NCBI GenBank assembly: GCA_024279745.1
Contig: JAJRRE010000176.1
Coordinates: 1-5,087, forward strand
Direction of reading: 5' to 3'
Length of the DNA stretch: 5,087 nt
Origin: Alphaproteobacteria bacterium
GTDB taxonomy: Bacteria > Pseudomonadota > Alphaproteobacteria > Rhizobiales > Hyphomicrobiaceae
The notes under the pieces were generated by a model. That model was not told the origin of the DNA and made no database searches. It was given only the letters and a program-made list of their open reading frames with translations. Below are positions 1 through 5,087 of this stretch, piece after piece (position 1 is the stretch's first letter; each line of letters starts with the position of its first letter). A program made the translations under genes and the position numbers.

Positions 1-1400
1 AGCTGTTTGACAAATTTGGCGTCGGTTAGAAACGCCGACAATTCTTCTGAACGCTCAATAGATGTGGTCCCCACCAGAACCGGCTGGTTGCGCAGCTTAC
101 ATTCTGCGATCTGGGTGATGATAGCGCGCGCTTTTTCTGGCGCCGTTCGGTAGACTTCATCGTCGTCGTCGATGCGCGAGATATCTACATTGGTCGGCAC
201 TTCGATCACGTCGAGACCGTAAATATCCATGAACTCGTCGGCTTCGGTTGCAGCCGTCCCGGTCATGCCGGCGAGCTTTTCATATAGGCGGAAATAATTC
301 TGGAAGGTGATCGACGCCAGCGTCTGGTTTTCCGGCAGGACCTGGACCTTCTCCTTGGCTTCGATAGCCTGATGCAGACCTTCAGAAAAACGCCGCCCTT
401 CCATCATCCGGCCGGTGAACTCGTCGATGATCACCACCTGGTCGGCCTTGACGATATAATCGCGGTCCCGCTGGAACAGCTTATGCGCTTTCAGTGCCTG
501 GTTGACGTGATGGACAACCGTCACATTGTCCATGTCATAGAGCGACTCGCCCGACAAAAGACCGGCGTCTTTCAGTAACTTTTCGATGTGCTCATTGCCT
601 GCTTCGGTCAGCGAGACCTGCTTTTGCTTTTCATCAAGCTCAAAGTCTTCGGCAATCAAATCGTAGATGAATTTGTCGATGGTCATATACAGCTCGGCCA
701 TATCTTCCAACGGACCAGAGATAATCAGCGGCGTGCGCGCTTCATCGATCAGGATCGAATCTACTTCATCGACAATCGCAAAATAATGCTCGCGTTGGCA
801 CATCTCATTGGTGTCGATTTTCATATTGTCGCGCAGATAATCGAAACCAAATTCATTGTTGGTGCCATAAGTGACATCGCAGTCATATTGAGCCTTGCGC
901 TGCTCGTCGTCCATGTCGTGTTCAATACAGCCGACGGTCAGCCCCAAGAAGCGATAGACCTGGCCCATCCATTCCGCATCACGCGAGGCCAGATAATCAT
1001 TCACCGTTACCACGTGCACGCCGCGCCCCGACAGTGCATTGAGGTAAACCGCCAATGTCGCCACCAGCGTTTTACCTTCGCCGGTTTTCATTTCGGCGAT
1101 CTTGCCCTCATGCAGCACCATGCCGCCGACAATCTGAACATCGAAATGGCGTTGGCCCAAAGAGCGCTTGGCCCCCTCTCGTACCGTGGCAAAGGCTGGC
1201 ACCAGCAAATCGTCAAGCTTGGTCCCCGTTTCCAGTTGCTTGCGAAACTCGTCGGTTCGCGCCTTAAGCTCTTCATCACTCAGCGCTTCGACTTCCGCTT
1301 CAAGTGCATTCACTTCTTCAGGCAGGGACTGGTAGGTTTTGAGCTTGCGGTCATTGGTTGAGCCGAAAACTTTCGCCGCAATTGAGCCGATGGATAGCAT
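1..1400 (-). CDS. secA: Protein translocase subunit SecA, N-terminal part (runs off left edge)
   Basis: SecA is the cytoplasmic ATPase motor that drives unfolded preproteins through the SecYEG channel. I translated 466 codons from the ATG at 1400-1398 to the window edge with no stop or frameshift. Visible family features are a Walker A loop MKTGEGKT (residues 104-111, codons near 1091-1068), the VNDYLA segment (133-138), the YGTNNEFGFDYLRD segment (178-191), the Walker B/DEAD-like motif DEVD (211-214) followed by the IDEARTPLIISG signature, the preprotein cross-linking region (about 230-375) containing DEFTGRMMEGRRFSEGLHQ, and the GMTGTA motif (378-383). The sequence stops early in the second nucleotide-binding domain. 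Family members are about 850-950 residues, so roughly half is present; the helical scaffold, helical wing and C-terminal SecB/zinc tail lie outside. The start fits the family N-terminus (MLSIGSIAAKVFGS) and has a GAGG ribosome site 11 nt upstream. It is divergent from the parvulin gene at 1960. Identification is near certain. Confidence 0.98.
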   Translation of the reverse strand, partial: MLSIGSIAAKVFGSTNDRKLKTYQSLPEEVNALEAEVEALSDEELKARTDEFRKQLETGTKLDDLLVPAFATVREGAKRSLGQRHFDVQIVGGMVLHEGKIAEMKTGEGKTLVATLAVYLNALSGRGVHVVTVNDYLASRDAEWMGQVYRFLGLTVGCIEHDMDDEQRKAQYDCDVTYGTNNEFGFDYLRDNMKIDTNEMCQREHYFAIVDEVDSILIDEARTPLIISGPLEDMAELYMTIDKFIYDLIAEDFELDEKQKQVSLTEAGNEHIEKLLKDAGLLSGESLYDMDNVTVVHHVNQALKAHKLFQRDRDYIVKADQVVIIDEFTGRMMEGRRFSEGLHQAIEAKEKVQVLPENQTLASITFQNYFRLYEKLAGMTGTAATEADEFMDIYGLDVIEVPTNVDISRIDDDDEVYRTAPEKARAIITQIAECKLRNQPVLVGTTSIERSEELSAFLTDAKFVKQ

Positions 1401-1411
1401 GTAGGACGCGT

Positions 1412-1415
1412 CCTC
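1412..1415 (-). promoter_or_regulatory. secA ribosome binding site, overlapped by a palindrome
   Basis: On the minus strand GAGG lies 11 nt before the ATG at 1400, a slightly long but acceptable spacing, and it supports that start. Three of its four bases fall inside a perfect 12-bp palindrome, AGGACGCGTCCT (1403-1414). As RNA this could fold only as a 4-bp stem with a CGCG loop, or pair between two transcripts, so any masking of the site would be weak. The site is seen directly; a regulatory role is inference. Confidence 0.6.
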
Positions 1416-1426
1416 AAGTAGAATTG

Positions 1427-1453
1427 CCCTGCGCCGGACCACCCGAGGCAGGG
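1427..1453 (-). repeat. Short inverted repeat just upstream of the secA ribosome site
   Basis: CCCTGC (1427-1432) and GCAGGG (1448-1453) are perfectly complementary over 6 bp around a 15-nt GC-rich loop. In the secA transcript this hairpin would end 11 nt before the GAGG ribosome site. There is no T-run. The complementarity is seen directly; a function in translation is only possible. Confidence 0.35.
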
Positions 1454-1520
1454 TCTCATTAGCAATTTGGCAACTCCAACAGCTCACCGGATAAACGATC
1501 TGAGCTTTAGGGCCGTTCAG

Positions 1521-1558
1521 CTTGATCGAATATGCTGCCGCAATGCAGCGCGATCAAG
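1521..1558 (-). repeat. Nested inverted repeat in the presumed secA leader
   Basis: The outer arms CTTGATCG (1521-1528) and CGATCAAG (1551-1558) are perfectly complementary over 8 bp. Inside them GCTGC (1534-1538) and GCAGC (1545-1549) form a second perfect 5-bp arm pair around a 6-nt loop. An asymmetric bulge (5 nt on one side, 1 nt on the other) separates the two stems. No T-run follows on either strand, so it is not an intrinsic terminator. It sits about 120 nt upstream of the secA start and would be transcribed if the promoter at 1638-1666 is real. It could be a leader RNA structure or a DNA operator. Confidence 0.55.
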
Positions 1559-1637
1559 AATTGACGGATTGTCGCAGGGGTTGTGAAAGATGCGCCAGTT
1601 TCGCCTTGAACCGGCCCGGAAATACCGAGCTAAACGA

Positions 1638-1666
1638 CAGATAAGCAGGCCGCCGAAGCTTGTCAA
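1638..1666 (-). promoter_or_regulatory. Candidate sigma-70-type promoter for secA
   Basis: Read on the minus strand there is a perfect TTGACA (1666-1661), a 17-nt spacer, then TATCTG (1643-1638), which matches three of six bases of the -10 consensus. Transcription would start near 1630 and give secA a leader of about 230 nt containing the inverted repeats at 1521-1558 and 1427-1453. The -35 match and spacing are good and the -10 is mediocre. Alphaproteobacterial promoters often diverge from the enterobacterial consensus, so this remains a prediction. Confidence 0.4.
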
Positions 1667-1747
1667 CGCGCCGCGGTGTGACTTTCACTACATGCACGTC
1701 GTTTTTTTCGCGCGGACCATACCCGTTTGCATCATCAGCCCACAGCT

Positions 1748-1769
1748 TGGCCCTCATTTTCGAGGGCCA
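1748..1769. repeat. Perfect 8-bp hairpin upstream of the parvulin gene
   Basis: TGGCCCTC (1748-1755) and GAGGGCCA (1762-1769) are perfectly complementary around the 6-nt loop ATTTTC. The stem is GC-rich and stable, but no T-run follows on either strand, so it does not look like an intrinsic terminator. It ends 8 nt before a TTGACA hexamer (1778-1783). It may be a regulator binding site, an RNA structure, or a remnant; the sequence alone does not decide. Confidence 0.5.
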
Positions 1770-1777
1770 CCACAGTC

Positions 1778-1798
1778 TTGACACATAACAACTTGTTA
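1778..1798 (+). promoter_or_regulatory. TTGACA hexamer with adjoining operator-like palindrome
   Basis: A perfect TTGACA (1778-1783) is followed two bases later by TAACAACTTGTTA (1786-1798), an inverted repeat with perfect 6-bp arms around a single central C. If the hexamer is a -35 element, the palindrome lies in the spacer, a usual place for a repressor to act. No good -10 sits 16-18 nt downstream of it. An alternative pair is TTGGCA (1801-1806) with TATTCA (1825-1830) at 18 nt spacing. Either would leave a leader of more than 120 nt before the parvulin start at 1960. Confidence 0.3.
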
Positions 1799-1946
1799 AC
1801 TTGGCAAGACCCGCCTGGTCCGGCTATTCATGGCTCAGTTCCTGAATTTGCCGGCCGTCGGCCAAAACCTGGCGACATCAAAGACTGGTGCCTAGAAACT
1901 CTGACACCAAAAACCAAATTTTTGGATCCCCTGGATCTATTGTAAT

Positions 1947-1951
1947 AAGGA
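1947..1951 (+). promoter_or_regulatory. Ribosome binding site that decides the GTG start of the parvulin gene
   Basis: AAGGA lies 8 nt before the GTG at 1960. The frame is open further upstream to another GTG at 1888, but that start has no ribosome site and would place 24 extra residues in front of a well-formed signal peptide. The GTG at 1960 is therefore preferred. Confidence 0.75.
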
Positions 1952-1959
1952 TTATTCCC

Positions 1960-2883
1960 GTGAAACCTGCGCTGCCCCCATTTGCCACCGCCAAACTCCG
2001 CGGTCTGCTTACGTTCTCGTTCGTTGTAACGGCGTTGGCTGTGCCGCTCTCATTTGCAACATCGCTTGCGACGGCCCTGCCGGCCTCGGCCCAGAATGCG
2101 GGCAAAGTATTGGCAACAGTGAACGGCCAACCGATCACGGAAGCGGATATTAAACTGGCCGAAGCTGAAATCGGCTCGGATCTGGGCTCAATCCCGGACG
2201 ATGCGCGCCGCCGTGTCCTGGTTGAATATACCATTGAGAACATCTTATTTGCGCTTGCTGCCAAAAAGAGCAAATTGGGCGCCGGCAAAGACTATGATGA
2301 CCGCATTCGCTATTGGCGCCGCCGCGCCCTGCGTGATCAATATTTCGAGACCACGATCAGAAAATCGATCAAAGAAGAAGATGCGCGCAAGATTTATGCA
2401 AAGCAGATCAAGCTGATCCCGCCAAAAGAAGAAGTGAGCGCCCGGCATATTCTGGTGAAGACCAAGGCTGAAGCGCTCGACATCACCGAAAAGCTCAATC
2501 GCGGTGAAGATTTCGCGGCCCTGGCAAAGGCCAATTCCAAAGATCCAGGCAGCAAGGATCGCGGCGGCTCATTGGGCTATTTCGCCAAGGGGCAAATGGT
2601 TCCGGCATTCGAAAAAGCGGCGTTCTCTCTCAAAAAGGGTGAAATCTCCGCGCCGGTAAAAAGCCGCTTCGGCTACCATATCATCAAACTTGACGACCGG
2701 CGCTCAACCCCGCCGCCGCCATTCGCCTCGATCAAGGATCGTTTACTGTTATCGATGATCCATCGCAAGGCACAAGAAACCGCCGAAGTCCTGCGCAAAA
2801 AAGCCAAAGTGGAATATATCGACGCCGAGCTGAAAAAGCAGATCGCAGCCGATAAGCGCGGCAGTGGCCAGGGCGGCAATTAG
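1960..2883 (+). CDS. Periplasmic peptidyl-prolyl cis-trans isomerase, PpiC/parvulin type
   Basis: This 307-residue protein is a predicted exported foldase that isomerises prolyl bonds or chaperones secreted proteins, as PrsA, PpiD and SurA do. From the GTG start, residues 1-44 form a signal peptide: a basic N-region with K12 and R14, a hydrophobic core, and an ASA|Q cleavage site after A44. There is no lipobox cysteine, so it should be soluble in the periplasm. Residues about 48-150 form a SurA-N-like helical chaperone segment beginning VLATVNGQPITEADI. Residues about 160-246 are the parvulin domain, with ARHIL (H163), SKDP (D195), RGGSLGYF (201-208) and GYHII (H240), matching the two histidines and the acidic residue of the parvulin active site. 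The tail is lysine-rich. It is divergent from secA and followed by a strong terminator. The family is certain; a specific symbol (prsA, ppiC) and the client proteins cannot be assigned from sequence. Confidence 0.95.
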   Translation: MKPALPPFATAKLRGLLTFSFVVTALAVPLSFATSLATALPASAQNAGKVLATVNGQPITEADIKLAEAEIGSDLGSIPDDARRRVLVEYTIENILFALAAKKSKLGAGKDYDDRIRYWRRRALRDQYFETTIRKSIKEEDARKIYAKQIKLIPPKEEVSARHILVKTKAEALDITEKLNRGEDFAALAKANSKDPGSKDRGGSLGYFAKGQMVPAFEKAAFSLKKGEISAPVKSRFGYHIIKLDDRRSTPPPPFASIKDRLLLSMIHRKAQETAEVLRKKAKVEYIDAELKKQIAADKRGSGQGGN

Positions 2884-2960
2884 AGCCCTGCCGATTGTAC
2901 TTGACCTGGCATTATTCAGCTGAAGCGCTACTGGATCGGCGCCGCAAATTACGATATGAC

Positions 2961-3000
2961 AAAACCGCTTCTGCTTTGATCGGCAGGGGCGGTTTTTTTT
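2961..3000 (+). terminator. Strong intrinsic terminator after the parvulin gene
   Basis: Arm 2961-2974 (AAAACCGCTTCTGC) pairs with arm 2983-2996 over 14 continuous base pairs, two of them G-U, around the 8-nt loop TTTGATCG. The descending arm runs into eight consecutive T (2993-3000). This is a textbook Rho-independent terminator, 77 bp past the parvulin stop. It should largely separate transcription of the parvulin gene from argJ. On the opposite strand the tail has only four T, so it is mainly one-directional. Confidence 0.9.
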
Positions 3001-3073
3001 CATTTATGGGGCGGGCCAAATATGCCCCGGCCTGATCGTTATTTTAATGTCGGCGCCAAGACGCCAGATCAGC

Positions 3074-3077
3074 GAGG
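3074..3077 (+). promoter_or_regulatory. argJ ribosome binding site
   Basis: GAGG ends 9 nt before the ATG at 3087 and supports that start. Confidence 0.7.
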
Positions 3078-3086
3078 CACTTTCCC

Positions 3087-4364
3087 ATGGCCCAACCCGA
3101 CCATGACACGTCAATTTCCCCCTTTGCGCCGGCTCAGCTTGCCGATGTGCCGCAGATCAGCGGCGTCCGCTTTGCCACTTGCGCCGCCGGGATCAAATAT
3201 CAAGGCCGCACAGATTTGATGCTGGCACTGCTGACAAAGGGAACTGCTGTCGCCGGGGTGCTCACCAAATCCAAAACCTGCTCGGCCGCCGTCTCCTGGT
3301 GCCGCGAAACATTGGCCGCCGGGGCAGCTGGCACGGATCACGCGCAAGCTCGGGCACTGGTCGTAAACTCCGGCAATGCCAACGCCTTTACCGGCCAGCG
3401 CGGCCGCGATGCCGTCAAGCTAACCGCCAGGGCCGCCGCCGACGCAGCCCAGTGCGATTTAGATCAGGTGTTGCTGGCCTCGACCGGTGTCATTGGCGAA
3501 CCGATGCAGGCGGAAAAATTCACGCATCTGCTGGCCGGGCTGGCAGATACCGCCACAACCGACCATTGGCACGAGGCCGCCCGCGCCATCATGACCACGG
3601 ACACCTTTCCCAAGCTGTGCACGCGCACGGTTGATCTGGGCGGCACGCCGGTTCATCTCAACGGCTTTTGCAAGGGCGCGGGTATGATTGCACCGGACAT
3701 GGCCACCATGCTCGCCTTCATTTTCACCGATGCACCAATCGCCGCGCCGGTCTTGCAGGAGCTGCTGGCGCGCTATGCCAAGACGACGTTCAACTGCATG
3801 ACCATTGACGGCGACACGTCTACATCGGACACGCTGCTGGCCTTTGCCACTGGCACCGCGCAATCCGCCGGCGCGCCAAAGATAACGAACAGCGCAGACC
3901 CACAACTAGCCGGCTTTGCCGAGGCGCTGCACGATCTCATGCGCGAGATGGCTATACTTGTGGCCAAAGACGGCGAGGGGCTGACCAAATTCGTAACCAT
4001 CAATGTGGCCGGCGCGCAAAGCTGGGAGGCGGCTCGCATCATTGGACTGGCAATCGCCAATTCGCCGCTGGTCAAAACCGCAATTGCCGGCGAAGACCCC
4101 AATTGGGGACGCATTGTCATGGCCGTCGGCAAATCCGGCGAAGCGGCCGAACGGGACAAGCTGGCTATTTCATTTGGCGACATCGAAGTCGCGCACCAGG
4201 GCGAACGAGCGCCAAACTATAGTGAGACTGCCGCCGCCGCTTATATGAAAAACCCTGAAATCGAAATCAACGTTGACGTTGGTATTGGCGAGGCCAGCGC
4301 CACAATCTGGACCTGCGACCTCACCCATGGCTATATCACCATCAACGCCGACTATCGCAGCTAA
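3087..4364 (+). CDS. argJ: Glutamate N-acetyltransferase / ornithine acetyltransferase ArgJ
   Basis: ArgJ moves the acetyl group from N-acetylornithine to glutamate, recycling acetyl groups in the cyclic arginine pathway; many homologues also make N-acetylglutamate from acetyl-CoA. The 425-residue length is typical of the family. Visible signatures are the GVLTKSKTCSA segment (57-67), LVVNSGNANAFTG (91-103), the oxyanion-hole STGVIGEP (132-139), and KGAGMIAPDMATMLAF (196-211). In the last of these the precursor is expected to cleave itself between A206 and T207 (codon 3705-3707), freeing T207 as the N-terminal nucleophile of the beta chain. FNCMTIDGDTSTSDT (235-249), AGEDPNWGRI (334-343) and the C-terminal THGYITINADYRS (413-425) are also present. 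All expected motifs are intact, so the enzyme should be active. It acts in the cytoplasm. The start has a GAGG site and fits the family N-terminus. Sequence alone does not settle whether it is mono- or bifunctional. Its stop overlaps the end of convergent sdhA. Confidence 0.97.
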   Translation: MAQPDHDTSISPFAPAQLADVPQISGVRFATCAAGIKYQGRTDLMLALLTKGTAVAGVLTKSKTCSAAVSWCRETLAAGAAGTDHAQARALVVNSGNANAFTGQRGRDAVKLTARAAADAAQCDLDQVLLASTGVIGEPMQAEKFTHLLAGLADTATTDHWHEAARAIMTTDTFPKLCTRTVDLGGTPVHLNGFCKGAGMIAPDMATMLAFIFTDAPIAAPVLQELLARYAKTTFNCMTIDGDTSTSDTLLAFATGTAQSAGAPKITNSADPQLAGFAEALHDLMREMAILVAKDGEGLTKFVTINVAGAQSWEAARIIGLAIANSPLVKTAIAGEDPNWGRIVMAVGKSGEAAERDKLAISFGDIEVAHQGERAPNYSETAAAAYMKNPEIEINVDVGIGEASATIWTCDLTHGYITINADYRS

Positions 4365-5087
4365 TACACCCGCGCCTTGGGCTCAATATAACTGATTTCA
4401 TTGGTCAGCGTTGTGGTGTGCACCGGCCGATAGCCGATAGTCACGGCCTGTGTCGCATCGTCGGCCCAGGCCAATGTATGTTTCATCCATTCGGTGTCAT
4501 TACGGTCAGGGAAATCCTCACGCGCATGGGCACCGCGGCTCTCCTCACGGTTGGCCGCACCGGTCAGGGTCACCGCCGCCTGCGCAATCAGATTGTCAAA
4601 CTCCAGCGTTTCCACCAGATCGGAATTCCAGATCAGCGAGCGGTCGGACACGGCGATATCAGCCGCTTTGCGCCACACATCGGTGATCTTTTCAACGCCC
4701 TCATCAAGCACCGGCCCGTCGCGGAATACGGCGCAGTAATTTTGCATGGTGCGCTGCATATCAAGGCGCAACATCGCGGTCGGCGTATCGCCCTTGGCAT
4801 AGCGGAAGCGGTCCAGCCGTGTCAGCGCCCGCTCGTCGGTGTCCTTGGGCAATGACGGCAGCGCGGCCCCCGCTTCAATGGTGTCCTTGCAGCGCAGTCC
4901 CGCCGCCCGGCCGAAAACAACCAGATCGATGAGAGAATTGGAACCCAGCCGGTTGGCGCCGTGAACCGAGACGCAGGCCGCCTCGCCAATCGCCATCAAG
5001 CCGGGCACCACCGTGTCAGGATTGCCGCCAACGGACGTCATGACCTCGCCGTGATAATTAGTCGGAATGCCGCCCATATTATAATGG
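4361..5087 (-). CDS. sdhA: Succinate dehydrogenase flavoprotein subunit SdhA, C-terminal part (runs off right edge)
   Basis: SdhA is the FAD-bearing subunit of respiratory complex II; it oxidises succinate to fumarate on the cytoplasmic side of the membrane. The visible 241 codons begin in the substrate-binding segment HYNMGGIPTN, whose first histidine (codon 5086-5084) corresponds to the conserved active-site histidine. They continue through GEAACVSVHGANRLGSNSL, whose arginine (codon 4951-4949) corresponds to the substrate-binding arginine, then LVVFGRAAG, a helical C-terminal region with GAHAREDFPDRND and WMKHTL, and the ending YRPVHTTTLTNEISYIEPKARVY. Family members are about 590-600 residues, so about 40% is present; the FAD-binding Rossmann region and the histidine that covalently carries FAD lie outside. 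The related fumarate reductase flavoprotein FrdA is less likely given this C-terminus. Its TAG (4363-4361) overlaps the TAA of argJ, so no sdhB follows it. Confidence 0.96.
   Translation of the reverse strand, partial: HYNMGGIPTNYHGEVMTSVGGNPDTVVPGLMAIGEAACVSVHGANRLGSNSLIDLVVFGRAAGLRCKDTIEAGAALPSLPKDTDERALTRLDRFRYAKGDTPTAMLRLDMQRTMQNYCAVFRDGPVLDEGVEKITDVWRKAADIAVSDRSLIWNSDLVETLEFDNLIAQAAVTLTGAANREESRGAHAREDFPDRNDTEWMKHTLAWADDATQAVTIGYRPVHTTTLTNEISYIEPKARVY

Larger units (their letters stand above)
1401..1959. other. Divergent intergenic region between secA and the parvulin gene
   Basis: These 559 bp hold no gene I can support. Several reading frames of 60-80 codons exist on both strands, but none has a convincing ribosome site or a recognisable product. 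The region must carry the promoters of two divergent genes. It contains five separate inverted repeats (1403-1414, 1427-1453, 1521-1558, 1748-1769, 1786-1798), a candidate minus-strand promoter (1638-1666) and a plus-strand TTGACA (1778-1783) without a good -10 at the right spacing. No tRNA-like cloverleaf or recognised riboswitch core was found by eye. Confidence 0.6.
2884..3086. other. Intergenic region between the parvulin gene and argJ
   Basis: Besides the terminator it contains a perfect 10-bp palindrome TTCAGCTGAA (2915-2924), a TTGACC hexamer (2901-2906) without a good -10, and a weak 5-bp inverted repeat GGGGC/GCCCC (3008-3012, 3024-3028). An argJ promoter would be expected between the terminator and 3074; only an AT-rich patch around 3040-3047 stands out, with no matching -35. 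No gene is visible here. Confidence 0.5.

Noticed and set aside
588..1361. 257-codon plus-strand open frame
   Set aside because: It lies wholly antisense to secA, whose motifs are unmistakable in the opposite frame, and its translation shows no recognisable domain.
1457..1459. Minus-strand ATG upstream of secA opening a frame of about 50 codons that overlaps the secA start
   Set aside because: There is no ribosome site before it and the translation has no signal or arrest-like features, so translational coupling to secA is not supported.
1590..1781. 63-codon plus-strand frame in the divergent intergenic region
   Set aside because: No ribosome site, no recognisable product, and it overlaps other equally weak frames on both strands.
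1853..1863. GGCCG-T-CGGCC inverted repeat
   Set aside because: A one-base loop cannot form an RNA hairpin with all pairs, and such short GC palindromes are common in GC-rich DNA.
1888..1959. Upstream GTG at 1888 as the parvulin start
   Set aside because: It has no ribosome site and would put 24 residues before the signal peptide; the GTG at 1960 has AAGGA at 8 nt spacing and gives a standard signal peptide.
1878..2288. 136-codon minus-strand frame over the parvulin N-terminus
   Set aside because: It is antisense to the signal peptide and chaperone region of a clear gene, with no recognisable product.
3008..3028. GGGGC/GCCCC hairpin upstream of argJ as an attenuator
   Set aside because: Only 5 bp with an 11-nt loop, no T-run and no competing structure or leader peptide visible.
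3179..3634. 151-codon plus-strand frame inside argJ
   Set aside because: An Arg- and Gly-rich translation of another frame of GC-rich argJ; argJ motifs are intact in the true frame.
1..5087. A previously undescribed biological system
   Set aside because: All four substantial genes are intact or edge-truncated members of well-known housekeeping families; I found no unfamiliar domain, array, repeat family or mobile element.

Overview
The window is ordinary chromosomal housekeeping DNA, most likely from an alphaproteobacterium. The evidence is the proteins themselves (SecA, a secreted PpiC-type parvulin, ArgJ, SdhA) and the arrangement of secA divergent from a parvulin gene that is followed by argJ, an order I recall from several alphaproteobacterial lineages. 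The DNA is moderately GC-rich. I cannot name a genus. I see no mobile element, CRISPR array, tRNA or rRNA, and no convincing new system; the points of interest lie in gene order and the non-coding stretches.

Layout, left to right. Positions 1-1400 (minus strand) hold the N-terminal 466 codons of secA, the ATPase of the Sec translocase, running off the left edge. Positions 1401-1959 are an unusually long divergent intergenic region. It carries a candidate secA promoter (minus strand), a nested inverted repeat in the presumed secA leader, further hairpins close to the secA ribosome binding site, and a hairpin plus a small operator-like palindrome on the parvulin side. Positions 1960-2883 (plus) encode a 307-residue exported peptidyl-prolyl isomerase with a GTG start. 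A strong intrinsic terminator at 2961-3000 separates it from argJ (3087-4364, plus), the ornithine acetyltransferase of arginine biosynthesis. argJ ends tail-to-tail with the minus-strand sdhA (4361-5087, C-terminal 241 codons visible), and the two coding regions overlap by 4 bp.

How the genes fit together. SecA pushes unfolded proteins across the inner membrane, and the parvulin is predicted to act on such clients in the periplasm, so the divergent pair is functionally coherent. ArgJ (arginine synthesis) and SdhA (TCA cycle and respiratory chain) are metabolic genes with no evident functional link to them. The terminator suggests argJ is transcribed mainly on its own. No sdhB follows sdhA, which differs from the common sdhCDAB order.
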